A DNA stretch of 12,820 nucleotides from Bacteroidetes bacterium UBA1952 (GCA_002336725.1 DDEO01000142.1:7716-20535); one strand, 5' to 3'; shown: positions 1-7,331, counted from the first letter of the stretch. Numbers and translations are program-made. Notes: a model not told the origin generated them from the letters alone.

Positions 1-35
1 TCCTTCGGAGAGGGGCCGGGGGTGAGGCTTGCGCC
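1..35. repeat. Partial GC-rich dispersed repeat at left edge
   Basis: The first bases contain a purine-rich stretch (GGAGAGGGGCCGGGGGTGAGG split over positions 7-27) preceded by a small TCC-TTC-GGA hairpin. From memory, similar 'CTCTCC...GGAGAGGGGCCGGGGGTGAGG' words are scattered between genes in many Bacteroidota genomes. It is cut by the window edge, so its full length and boundaries cannot be seen. No coding potential is evident. Confidence 0.35.
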
Positions 36-64
36 GACAATAATGACTTGACTTTACACTAGTT

Positions 65-74
65 TTTCCGGAAA
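65..74. repeat. Isolated TTTCCGGAAA palindrome (intergenic)
   Basis: This is a perfect 10-bp palindrome, and the symmetry extends to TTTTCCGGAAAA at 64-75. It lies downstream of the small minus-strand gene at 175-438. It is one of 17 perfect copies in the window and one of two lone intergenic copies outside the 45-bp array (the other is 7562-7571). Confidence 0.9.
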
Positions 75-84
75 ATTACTTACA

Positions 85-105
85 TATCTAAAATAATTTT
101 AGATA
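85..105. repeat. AT-rich 10+1+10 perfect inverted repeat
   Basis: The left arm TATCTAAAAT (85-94) and right arm ATTTTAGATA (96-105) are exact reverse complements around a single A at 95. It sits about 70 bases past the stop of the minus-strand gene at 175-438. It could act as a weak end-of-transcript hairpin or as an operator for something left of the window. The arms are too AT-rich, and the loop too small, for a confident intrinsic terminator. Confidence 0.55.
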
Positions 106-174
106 ATCAATTATAGAACCCTCAGGCCCCTACACGATGCAGAGCTCTGATGGTTTCCGGGGGCGGAGAAGTTT

Positions 175-438
175 TTAATAATGCACTTGTATCACCGATT
201 GCAGCGGAATCATAATGCCGCCTTTCAGTTGCAGGTATTCCTCCGTTACGCTCCACACCGTTGTCTCTACCTCGCAAGGGCCCAGCGTTGTTTCAAAAGT
301 GATAGCCGTTTTCCCTTTGTATTCGTTGCCAAGGCGGGAGGCGTATTCCAGTTCGTTGCGCCACTTGCGGCTGTTGTCCACAAATGCGGGAATAATCTTG
401 AGGTTGGGGATTTCTTCTTTTTGAACGAGTTGAGGCAT
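175..438 (-). CDS. Small hypothetical protein (87 aa)
   Basis: The ORF begins at an ATG (438-436) and ends in TAA (177-175). I do not recognise a named family. The protein is soluble-looking, with no signal peptide or membrane segment. The N-terminus is charged and the C-terminal half alternates hydrophobic and polar residues (ITFETTLGPCEVETTVWSV, then LQLKGGIMIPLQSVIQVHY), which suggests a small beta-rich fold. A single Cys lies near residue 55. It stands alone on the minus strand, back to back with the 45-bp array, and a good -7 element (TACATTTG) lies about 38 bases upstream of the start. Amino-acid composition and the promoter favour a real gene over an overlapping plus-strand frame that runs on into repeat DNA. 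No function is inferred. Confidence 0.7.
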   Translation of the reverse strand: MPQLVQKEEIPNLKIIPAFVDNSRKWRNELEYASRLGNEYKGKTAITFETTLGPCEVETTVWSVTEEYLQLKGGIMIPLQSVIQVHY

Positions 439-475
439 GGGGAGAAACCTTTTAAAACAGAAGTCTGGAAGGCCC

Positions 476-483
476 CAAATGTA
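476..483 (-). promoter_or_regulatory. Putative Bacteroidota -7 element (TACATTTG) for the 87-aa gene
   Basis: Read on the minus strand, 483 to 476 is TACATTTG, a perfect match to the Bacteroidota -7 consensus TAnnTTTG. A TTC (not the ideal TTG) lies 20 bases upstream in the -33 region. Transcription would start near 468, giving a leader of about 30 bases. The -33 element is weak. Confidence 0.45.
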
Positions 484-551
484 AGACGCTGCTGCCTTAT
501 GTTGAAGGGGCGGGTTTGCCGATTTTTATCCCTGATAAAGCCCCCGCGACG

Positions 552-902
552 CGTACTTCGTGTCCATTCGTGGCAAACTTTCCGGAAAACCCTCCATGTC
601 CATTTGTCCATTTATCCATTCGTGGCATTTTTTCCGGAAAATCCGTTCGTGTCCCTTCGTGCATTCGTGGCAAAATTTCCGGAAAATCCTTTCGTGTCCC
701 TTCGTGCATTCGTGGCAAAATTTCCGGAAAATCCTTTCGTGTCCATTCGTGCATTCGTGGCAAACTTTCCGGAAAATCCCTTCGTGTCCCTTCGTGCATT
801 CGTGGCAAACTTTCCGGAAAATCCTTTCGTGTCCCTTCGTGCATTCGTGGCAAACTTTCCGGAAAATCCCTTCGTGTCCATTCGTGCATTCGTGGCAAAC
901 TA
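552..902. repeat. 45-bp tandem array, each unit carrying one TTTCCGGAAA
   Basis: Six full 45-bp units start at 618, 663, 708, 753, 798 and 843, each beginning ATTCGTGGC. An irregular 52-bp unit precedes them (566-617) and a truncated unit follows (888-902). Each complete unit contains TTTCCGGAAA at the same offset (631, 676, 721, 766, 811, 856; also 579 in the irregular unit), plus sub-repeats of the TTCGTG word (TTCGTGTCC, TTCGTGC, ATTCGTGGC). Units differ only at a few sites: CAAAA/CAAAC, TCCT/TCCC and CCC/CCA. Because 45 is a multiple of three and the unit lacks stops in several frames, long ORFs appear on both strands; I regard these as artefacts. There are no unique spacers, so this is not CRISPR. 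The array fills the gap between the divergent 87-aa gene and citrate synthase. Confidence 0.95.
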
Positions 903-1045
903 TTCTGTCATGCGCTCCTAAAATATTTTTACAGAAAACATCATATATCATACAACCCAAGAGGCGTTTTTGTTGATCCCCGGTCCATAATTTCCGTTTT
1001 TAGCACTATTACAAATACCAATTCCCACACCCCGCCGATTCCTAT
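903..1045. other. Non-coding leader region before citrate synthase
   Basis: This stretch lies between the 45-bp array and the presumed citrate synthase promoter. It is AT-rich compared with the genes, contains a small AAAATATTTT palindrome (about 918-927), and has no ORF I would defend. No tRNA, riboswitch or strong hairpin was recognised. Confidence 0.5.
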
Positions 1046-1053
1046 TACCTTTG
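1046..1053 (+). promoter_or_regulatory. Putative -7 element (TACCTTTG) for citrate synthase
   Basis: TACCTTTG matches TAnnTTTG exactly and is followed by GCGCG, as is common near Bacteroidota start sites. The -33 region has only a TTC (1022-1024) about 21 bases upstream. A start near 1060 would give a leader of about 50 bases to the ATG at 1112. Confidence 0.5.
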
Positions 1054-1111
1054 GCGCGTTTCAACAAGGAGGAAATGATTTTTTCCTTGCCTTTCATCTT
1101 TCAAAACACTC

Positions 1112-2431
1112 ATGGGCTACGTAAAAGACCGCTTTAAAGAGGTTGCCGATAAGCTGGCAGCAGAAATCAAAACGTTGATTGCCGAACACGGCGACACCTC
1201 GCTGGGAGAAGTAACGTTGGCGCAGGCCTATCAGGGCGCACGCGGCATTCCGGCACTGGTTACCGAAACCTCGCTGCTCGATGCCAACGAAGGCATTCGT
1301 TTCCGGGGATATTCCATCCCCCAACTCCGCGAGAAACTTCCCAAAGCCGACGGCGGCAAGGAACCCTGCCCGGAAGGTCTTTTTTATCTGCTGCTCACCG
1401 GCGAACTGCCCACCGATGAAGATGCCGCACACATCTCGGCTACCTGGGCGCGCCGCTCTCATGTGCCCAACCACGTTTTTACCGTGATTGAAGCACTACC
1501 CATAACGACTCACCCGATGACGCAGTTTTGCGCGGCTATCCTGGCCCTGCAAACCGAAAGCAAATTCGCAGAAGCCTACACCGAGGGCATTTCTAAAAAA
1601 GAATACTGGGACTATGTGTATGAAGACGCGATGACCCTCATTGCCCGTCTGCCCCGCGTAGCCGCCTATATCTATCGCCGCAAATACAAAGGCGGAAAGC
1701 ACATCCAGCCGGATGGGATGCTCGACTGGAGCGCCAATTTTGCGCACATGATGGGCTTCAAAGACGAGCAGTTTAAGGAACTGATGCGGCTGTATATGAC
1801 CATCCACTCTGACCACGAAGGCGGCAACGTATCGGCCCACGCTACCCACCTGGTAGGCTCGGCACTGAGCGACCCCTATCTGTCTCTGACAGCCGGCATG
1901 GCTGGCCTCGCCGGTCCGCTCCACGGTCTGGCCAATCAGGAGGTGATTCGCTGGATTGAGGAATTGCAGCAAAAACTGGGTACGCAGGAGCCTTCCAAAG
2001 AGCAGATTGCCGAATATATCAAACAAACACTCACCGAAGGCAAGGTGGTTCCCGGCTATGGCCATGCCGTATTGCGCCAAACCGATCCGCGCTTTACCGC
2101 ACAGATGGAATTTGCCAAAAAACACTGCCCCGACGACCCAACGGTAAAAACCGTCTGGAATGTATATGAAGTAGCGCCGTCCATTCTGGAAAGCACCGGA
2201 AAAATCAAAAACCCGTGGCCAAACGTGGACGCGCATTCCGGCGCACTGCTGAAGCACTATGGCCTGGTGGAAGAAGATTTCTACACCGTGCTGTTTGGCG
2301 TGAGCCGCGCACTGGGCGTATTGGCTTCGCTGTGCTGGGATCGCGCACTGGGCTTCCCGCTCGAGCGCCCCAAATCCTTTACAACGGAATGGGCAATGGC
2401 TTATGTGGCCGAGAAAACAGCTACGGCATAA
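1112..2431 (+). CDS. Citrate synthase, mitochondrial (eukaryotic) type
   Basis: This enzyme condenses acetyl-CoA with oxaloacetate to citrate, the entry step of the TCA cycle, in the cytoplasm. At 439 aa it matches the mature mitochondrial enzyme in length. The three catalytic residues are visible: His271 in PLHGLANQEV, His318 in VPGYGHAVLR and Asp373 in NVDAHSG, almost the same numbering as pig His274/His320/Asp375. The C-terminal stretch FGVSRALGVLASLCWDRALG followed by FPLERPKS is characteristic of the eukaryotic-type subfamily rather than the E. coli GltA or CitZ types. The N-terminus lacks a targeting peptide. The start ATG at 1112 is the first in frame; an AAGGAGG at 1066-1072 is too far away to be its ribosome site. 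It is monocistronic: a terminator follows 51 bases after the stop. Confidence 0.96.
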   Translation: MGYVKDRFKEVADKLAAEIKTLIAEHGDTSLGEVTLAQAYQGARGIPALVTETSLLDANEGIRFRGYSIPQLREKLPKADGGKEPCPEGLFYLLLTGELPTDEDAAHISATWARRSHVPNHVFTVIEALPITTHPMTQFCAAILALQTESKFAEAYTEGISKKEYWDYVYEDAMTLIARLPRVAAYIYRRKYKGGKHIQPDGMLDWSANFAHMMGFKDEQFKELMRLYMTIHSDHEGGNVSAHATHLVGSALSDPYLSLTAGMAGLAGPLHGLANQEVIRWIEELQQKLGTQEPSKEQIAEYIKQTLTEGKVVPGYGHAVLRQTDPRFTAQMEFAKKHCPDDPTVKTVWNVYEVAPSILESTGKIKNPWPNVDAHSGALLKHYGLVEEDFYTVLFGVSRALGVLASLCWDRALGFPLERPKSFTTEWAMAYVAEKTATA

Positions 2432-2444
2432 TTACTGATATCTC

Positions 2445-2473
2445 CTTCCGGAAAGCATATTTTCCGAAAAATT
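2445..2473. repeat. Two decayed copies of the TTTCCGGAAA palindrome
   Basis: CTTCCGGAAA (2445-2454) is a 9/10 match. It is followed by TTTTCCGAAAAA (from 2461), which looks like the same palindrome with one G lost. Both lie between the citrate synthase stop and its terminator hairpin. Confidence 0.6.
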
Positions 2474-2482
2474 AAGCACCTC

Positions 2483-2520
2483 AAAGCGCTGCCCTTTTTT
2501 GCGGGCGGCGCTTTTATTTT
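2483..2520 (+). terminator. Intrinsic terminator after citrate synthase
   Basis: The left arm AAAGCGCTGCCC (2483-2494) pairs with GGGCGGCGCTTT (2503-2514): 12 pairs with one T-G wobble, around an 8-base loop TTTTTTGC. A T-rich run TTTTATTTT follows. This separates citrate synthase from the E1 gene transcriptionally. Confidence 0.88.
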
Positions 2521-2607
2521 AGACGCTCCTGCAAAAGGTCTTTTGATAGAAATTGCATTCGATAGCTGCCCTAACATTTCCTGAATTATTTTCGCCCCTA
2601 CATCGTT

Positions 2608-4986
2608 ATGACTAAAACTGCTCCCTCCCGCCTGTCGTTTGAAGATTTTAAAACCGGTGTGCTGGCCGATTATCGCCTGGCCATGGCTTCGCGCGAGGCT
2701 TCGCTGATTGGCCGCCGCGAGGTGCTGACCGGCAAAGCCAAATTCGGCATCTTCGGCGACGGCAAAGAGCTGGCCCAGATTGCCGCCGCCAAATGCATGA
2801 AACCCGGCGATGTACGCAGCGGCTACTACCGCGACCAGACGCTGATGTTTGCTACCGGCATGAGCGATATTGAGAAATTTTTCTCCCAACTCTATGCCAA
2901 CCCTAACGTTGAAGAAGAGCCTTCAACCGCAGGCCGCATGATGAACGGCCACTATGGCACGCGCTGGATTGACGAAGACGGCAACTGGAAAGACCTCATG
3001 GCCGGCCCGCAGTCGTCGTCCGACATCTCCCCCACTGCCGGGCAGATGCTGCGCGCCCTCGGTCTGGCTTTCGCTTCTAAATGCTACCGCCAGATAAACG
3101 TGTTGCAAAGCGGCTTTGAGAAGTTCTCTAACGGCGGCAACGAAGTGGTTTTCTGCACCATCGGCGATGCCTCTACCTCGGAAGGCCACTTCTGGGAAAC
3201 GATGAACGCCGCCGCCGTACTGAAAGTGCCGCTCGCCGTTTTTGTGTGGGATGATGGCTACGGCATCTCTGTTCCGCGCAACCTGCAAACCGCCAAAAAC
3301 TCCATCAGCGAAGCCCTCAAAGGCATGACCTATGAAGAGAATGTGGGCGGCATCCGCATCCATACCGCCAAAGGCTGGGACTATGCCGGACTGGTCAATA
3401 CCATTCAGAAAGGCATTGAGGAAGTGCGCGAAACACACGTGCCGGCCTTGTTTCATATTCAGGAAGTAACACAGCCACAAGGCCACAGCACTTCCGGCTC
3501 TCACGAACGCTACAAAAGCCCGGAGCGGCTGGAGTGGGAAAAGGAAATGGATTGCCTCGTGAAGATGCGGCAGTTTATTCTGGAAAACGAACTGGCCGAC
3601 GAAACCGAATTGCAAACCGTAGAAGCCGAAGCCAAAGAAGAAGCCCGCGCCGCCAAACGCCGTGCCTGGGAAGCATTCCAAAAACCCATTCTGGAACAAC
3701 GTGAGAAAGCCATTGGCCTTATCAACACCATGCTTTCCCAGCAGCCCAACGCCAGCCTGTCGGCAATGGTGCAGCAACTGGCTGCCGCCAAAGAGCCAAT
3801 TCGGAAGGACGTTTTGCAAACGATTTCGCGCGTTTTAAGGGCATTTTCCGGAAATCAGACCGCGCCTGTCGAAGCACTGCGCAACTATTCCCAAAGCCTG
3901 CGCGAAGAAGCCGCCGACAAATTCAACTCGCATCTCTACAGCCAATCGACCCAAAGCGCAATGAAAGTGCCGGTTGTAGCCGCCGAGTATGAAGGCGACC
4001 AGCAGCTCAACGGCTACGAGGTACTCAATAAATATTTCGACGAACTTTTTACCCGCAATCCGGCGGTGATTGCCTTTGGCGAAGACCTCGGCAAAATCGG
4101 CGATGTAAATCAGGGCTTTGCCGGACTTCAGGAGAAGCACGGCGCGGCCCGCATCTTCGACACCGGCATCCGCGAAGCAACGATTATTGGCCAGGGCATC
4201 GGCGCGGCTATGCGCGGCCTGCGCCCGATTGCCGAAATCCAATACCTCGATTATCTGCTCTATGGCCTGCAACCCCTGAGCGACGATGTGGCGACGCTGC
4301 AATACCGCACGCGTGGTGGTCAAAAATGCCCATTGATTGTGCGCACACGCGGCCACCGGCTTGAAGGCATCTGGCACAGCGGCTCGCCGATGGGTATGAT
4401 TCTGAACGCGCTGCGTGGTATGTATGTATGTGTGCCCCGCAACATGGTGCAGGCTGCCGGTATGTATAACACCTTGCTGCAAAGCGACGAGCCGGGCATC
4501 GTGGTGGAATGCCTCAACGGCTACCGCCTGAAAGAAAACCTGCCGTCCAACCTTTCCGACTTTACCGTGCCGATGGGCGTTCCGGAAATTTTGCAGGAAG
4601 GCGAAGACGTCACCATCGTCTCCTACGGCTCTACCCTGCGCGTGATTGCCGAGGCCATCGAGCAATACTTAGAGCCGGCGGGCATTTCGGTGGAACTGAT
4701 TGATGTTCAAACCCTTTTGCCCTTTGATATTTCCGGAAAGATTGTGGAAAGTTTGCAAAAAACCGGACGGATTTTGTTTATAGACGAAGACGTGCCGGGC
4801 GGCGCGAGCGCGTATATGTTCCAGCAGGTGATCGAAATGCAAGGCGGCTATCGCTACCTCGATGCGCAGCCGCGCACACTGGCCGCCAAGGCCCACCGCC
4901 CCGCCTACGCTACCGACGGTGATTATTTCTCTAAGCCCAATGCCGAAGATATTGCAGCAGCAGTGGAAGCGGTGATGGCGGAATAG
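2608..4986 (+). CDS. Fused E1 alpha-beta subunits of a 2-oxoacid dehydrogenase (branched-chain/pyruvate type)
   Basis: This is a thiamine-diphosphate E1 component that would decarboxylate a 2-oxoacid and pass the acyl group to a lipoyl E2; E2 and E3 are not in the window. Residues about 15-450 are the alpha part. The ThDP motif starts at IGDASTSEGHFWE (185-197), and a BCKDH-like loop GHSTSGSHERYKS lies at 292-304. A charged helical, coiled-coil-like region (about 305-450) links to the beta part (about 465-792), which has GEDLGKIGDVNQGF and a probable catalytic His590 in GIWHSGSPMG. Fusion of both subunits is known in Bacteroidota. The ThDP motif ends WDDGYGIS (214-221) rather than the usual NNGYAIS, and starts GDA rather than GDG. 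The substrate (branched-chain oxoacids or pyruvate) cannot be settled; the alpha loop favours branched-chain. TTTCCGGAAA occurs twice, encoding FSGN in the linker (residue 413) and ISGK (residue 708). Confidence 0.93.
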   Translation: MTKTAPSRLSFEDFKTGVLADYRLAMASREASLIGRREVLTGKAKFGIFGDGKELAQIAAAKCMKPGDVRSGYYRDQTLMFATGMSDIEKFFSQLYANPNVEEEPSTAGRMMNGHYGTRWIDEDGNWKDLMAGPQSSSDISPTAGQMLRALGLAFASKCYRQINVLQSGFEKFSNGGNEVVFCTIGDASTSEGHFWETMNAAAVLKVPLAVFVWDDGYGISVPRNLQTAKNSISEALKGMTYEENVGGIRIHTAKGWDYAGLVNTIQKGIEEVRETHVPALFHIQEVTQPQGHSTSGSHERYKSPERLEWEKEMDCLVKMRQFILENELADETELQTVEAEAKEEARAAKRRAWEAFQKPILEQREKAIGLINTMLSQQPNASLSAMVQQLAAAKEPIRKDVLQTISRVLRAFSGNQTAPVEALRNYSQSLREEAADKFNSHLYSQSTQSAMKVPVVAAEYEGDQQLNGYEVLNKYFDELFTRNPAVIAFGEDLGKIGDVNQGFAGLQEKHGAARIFDTGIREATIIGQGIGAAMRGLRPIAEIQYLDYLLYGLQPLSDDVATLQYRTRGGQKCPLIVRTRGHRLEGIWHSGSPMGMILNALRGMYVCVPRNMVQAAGMYNTLLQSDEPGIVVECLNGYRLKENLPSNLSDFTVPMGVPEILQEGEDVTIVSYGSTLRVIAEAIEQYLEPAGISVELIDVQTLLPFDISGKIVESLQKTGRILFIDEDVPGGASAYMFQQVIEMQGGYRYLDAQPRTLAAKAHRPAYATDGDYFSKPNAEDIAAAVEAVMAE

Positions 4987-5052
4987 GAAATGGCAATCTC
5001 CCCGCAACCCTGCCGGTGTTAATGTTGCAGCTTGTTTTAAAATGTTTTGCGA

Positions 5053-6519
5053 ATGAGACCGGACGTATCTCCACAAAGAGGCTGGATAGTTTTCAGCCTC
5101 TTTGTCTTGCTGGCAACGATGGTCGGCACGCTGTGCCTGCTAACCAACCCGTATCTGTGGTTTGACGAGGCGTTGCAGTTTTTCCTGTCGCTGGGCAGCA
5201 GTCCCTGGGCACCTGCCCTTTCGGTGCGGCGTGGCTTTGCCGACATTGTGGCGCAAAACAACCGCGAGCTTTTCGACCCGCTGGGCTTCACGCTTTTGCT
5301 GCGTCTCTGGGAAGAGATCAGCACGGCGGCCGTCTGGCTGCGCACCCTGCCTTTCATTGGGTTTCTGGGCATGGCGGCCACCGGCTACCGGATTTTGCGC
5401 TGTTCAGACGTTCCGCCAACAGAGGCTATCCTGCTGACTTCGCTGTTTGCCTCGTCGCCGCTGCTTTATCAATATGCTGCCGAACTGCGCCCGTATAGCT
5501 ACGAAGCCTGGGGAACGCTCTTTGCGCTGTTGGTTCTTTATCGGTATTCGCCCCAAAAATCCGGGTGGTGGAAATTCGGAACCGGACTGGCGATGTCTTT
5601 TTTCCTGTGGATACGCTACCCGTTTGTGCTTGCAGCAGCCGTAACCGGGATGCTTATTTTCTTTAAAATCCTCCTCAAAAAAGACAACCGCCTCTGGCCG
5701 CATTTCTTTTTATATCTGCTGCCCCAAATCGTTTCGGCGGCGCTGATTTATTGGTTTTGCATCCGCTTGCAGCCCATCTCCGACCAGTCGCCGGTGTATG
5801 CCCGCGCCAATACGCTGCGCTTTGGAGCCGGCTTTCTGCTGCATCCGTGGACGATGTTTTATCACGTGGTGGTGGTGGTGTTTCTCGTGATTTTCCCATT
5901 TCGGGAACGCTTCCGTTATCCGGTTCATCTGGGCCGTTTTGCTCTTTTTACGGTGCTATTGTTTGCTATCTGGAACACCTTTTCTATCCTGGGCAATATC
6001 GCCTCCGACCCGAATGCGCGCTGGGCTATCGGCCTGAACGCCGTGGCGATGATGTGCCTGTTTATGGTGCTGGCCGTCCTTTTGCTCCAGACTCCGGCGC
6101 GTTACAAACCGCTGGCCTACCTGCTGCTGGCCGCGTTGGCAATCTATCGCCCGGCGCTGATGACCTGGCGCTGGTATAAAGAAGACCCGGTGCGCTTTTA
6201 TGGAATCCACTTTGTGCGGGAACTTTCGCGCGTTGCCCATACGGAGGACGAAAAGATATGGGGTGGCCCTTATAGCACGGCAGAAGTCCGGTATTTGTAT
6301 GAATACGGCTCGCTGCGTTCCTCGCAACAACAGGCGCGTTATCCGGAGCGTTTTGTATTGCTGCGTGGCGACAACGAGTTTCAAACGCTCGAACGCCTGC
6401 CGTTGCATCAAAAAGTATTGTGGATAGACAGCACCGGACGCTATACCCGCAGCGGTCAGTTTGCGCTGGCACGCTGGAACAATAGCCCACTCTTCTTCCG
6501 GTTGTGGCGCGTGCGCTAA
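5053..6519 (+). CDS. GT39-like (GT-C fold) membrane glycosyltransferase
   Basis: This is a multi-pass inner-membrane protein of about 488 aa, probably transferring a sugar from a polyprenyl-phosphate donor on the outer face of the membrane. The first hydrophobic helix (about 11-30) is followed by LWFDEA, with Asp38-Glu39 in the position of the acidic catalytic pair of the first external loop of GT39/ArnT-like enzymes. A second family-like motif, ELRPYSYEAW, follows helices 2-3. Eight or more hydrophobic segments follow, and the last 130 residues are soluble and aromatic-rich. The ATG at 5053 is preferred; an in-frame TTG two codons earlier (5047) is possible. It starts 66 bases after the E1 gene with no terminator between, so read-through is plausible. 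Its stop overlaps that of the convergent methyltransferase. The acceptor is unknown. Confidence 0.75.
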   Translation: MRPDVSPQRGWIVFSLFVLLATMVGTLCLLTNPYLWFDEALQFFLSLGSSPWAPALSVRRGFADIVAQNNRELFDPLGFTLLLRLWEEISTAAVWLRTLPFIGFLGMAATGYRILRCSDVPPTEAILLTSLFASSPLLYQYAAELRPYSYEAWGTLFALLVLYRYSPQKSGWWKFGTGLAMSFFLWIRYPFVLAAAVTGMLIFFKILLKKDNRLWPHFFLYLLPQIVSAALIYWFCIRLQPISDQSPVYARANTLRFGAGFLLHPWTMFYHVVVVVFLVIFPFRERFRYPVHLGRFALFTVLLFAIWNTFSILGNIASDPNARWAIGLNAVAMMCLFMVLAVLLLQTPARYKPLAYLLLAALAIYRPALMTWRWYKEDPVRFYGIHFVRELSRVAHTEDEKIWGGPYSTAEVRYLYEYGSLRSSQQQARYPERFVLLRGDNEFQTLERLPLHQKVLWIDSTGRYTRSGQFALARWNNSPLFFRLWRVR

Positions 6520-7331
6520 TCCACCGGTTTTCCGTCCAGGAAATAGACATATACACCCGGAAATTTCCGGAATTTACCGGCCTGCCAATGGTAACTGGCG
6601 GTGCTGCATTCCGCCGCCAACTGTTGCAGGGCGCGAAAGGAATACAATCGCAGGACAGACACCGTTCCATCCCAAAGTGTACAGAACGGCACGAGCGGCA
6701 GCAGATACGTAAACAGCAACCGGCTCAGGCGGAACGGGCGCAGAAAAGGAGTGGCTCCCAGAAACAAAAACGGCATCAGCAGAATGCCGCCGAGCAGAAC
6801 CGGTTTTGGGCCGCCGCCGTCGCAGAAAAGCGCAGCTTGCCGCCGCCCGGATATCTGGGAAAGCAGCTGGCGAATCATCTCAGGCGAAAAATGATGCAGC
6901 GCCGAAAACATCGTCAGCAGGCCGTCGGCCTCCGGCGGCAGGCGCAGGGCATCTACCGGCGCTGCCACACCGGTTGTGTTTTCCGGAAATTGCTGTTCCA
7001 AGCGCCGCCACGAGGCCGGATTGGGATATAAATCCGAAAGAGAAACCCGGATTTCCGGAAATTCCGCGACCAGCCCGGGCAGCAAACTTTCTAGCGGCCC
7101 TGCTCCGCCGGAGGCCAGATCCCATACTTTTTTCGGGTCGTTTTCGCGCAGTTTTTGCAGCAGCAGCGGCGTGATGGGCGCATAGAGCTTTCCGGTTTTT
7201 AAGAAGAATGTCAGGAAATCGAGCATATAGCCGCGCAACACTGCCGGAAACCCCGGCAGGTCTTCCCATTCAAACAGCAGACGGCGCAGGCGGAGAGACA
7301 AAAGACGAAAGTAGAAAGACGAAAGTATCAA
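6516..7331 (-). CDS. Class I SAM-dependent methyltransferase with hydrophobic C-terminal segment
   Basis: This is a predicted methyltransferase of about 270 aa; its substrate is unknown. Motif I is seen at residues 69-80 (VWDLASGGAGPL), an acidic post-motif at SLSDLYPN (about 97-104), and an SALHHF motif IV/V region at 143-148. Residues about 177-220 are strongly hydrophobic (two possible membrane helices), ending PFCTLWDGTVSVLRLYS, which resembles a Bacteroidota family as I remember it. The reading frame has no ATG near the expected start. It opens with TTG at 7331-7329, inside heptamer array A, so the first 10 residues or so are encoded by degenerate 7-mers. Conserved-looking sequence begins at FEWEDLPGFP (20-29). 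A TTG at codon 11 is another possible start; the first ATG is codon 36. Two TTTCCGGAAA copies encode FPEN and FPEI. Confidence 0.72.
   Translation of the reverse strand: MILSSFYFRLLSLRLRRLLFEWEDLPGFPAVLRGYMLDFLTFFLKTGKLYAPITPLLLQKLRENDPKKVWDLASGGAGPLESLLPGLVAEFPEIRVSLSDLYPNPASWRRLEQQFPENTTGVAAPVDALRLPPEADGLLTMFSALHHFSPEMIRQLLSQISGRRQAALFCDGGGPKPVLLGGILLMPFLFLGATPFLRPFRLSRLLFTYLLPLVPFCTLWDGTVSVLRLYSFRALQQLAAECSTASYHWQAGKFRKFPGVYVYFLDGKPVD

Noticed and set aside
552..902. Possible CRISPR array
   Set aside because: Units are near-identical over all 45 bp with no unique spacers, and no cas gene is nearby.
181..1124. Several long ORFs on both strands across the 45-bp array, translating to 15-residue repeats such as AFVAKFPENPFVSLR
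   Set aside because: The 45-bp unit has no stops in several frames, so every strand looks open. The peptides have no start context or flanking conserved domain, and frames on both strands are equally periodic.
2587..2594. TATTTTCG as -7 element of the E1 gene
   Set aside because: One mismatch, no -33 TTG at a suitable distance, and it lies only 13 bases before the start codon.
2923..3819. 298-aa minus-strand ORF inside the E1 gene (and similar long antisense ORFs in citrate synthase, E1 beta, GlmU and tpiA)
   Set aside because: These are shadows of strongly recognisable plus-strand enzymes, rich in His/Gly/Ala/Phe as typical for antisense frames of GC-rich genes.
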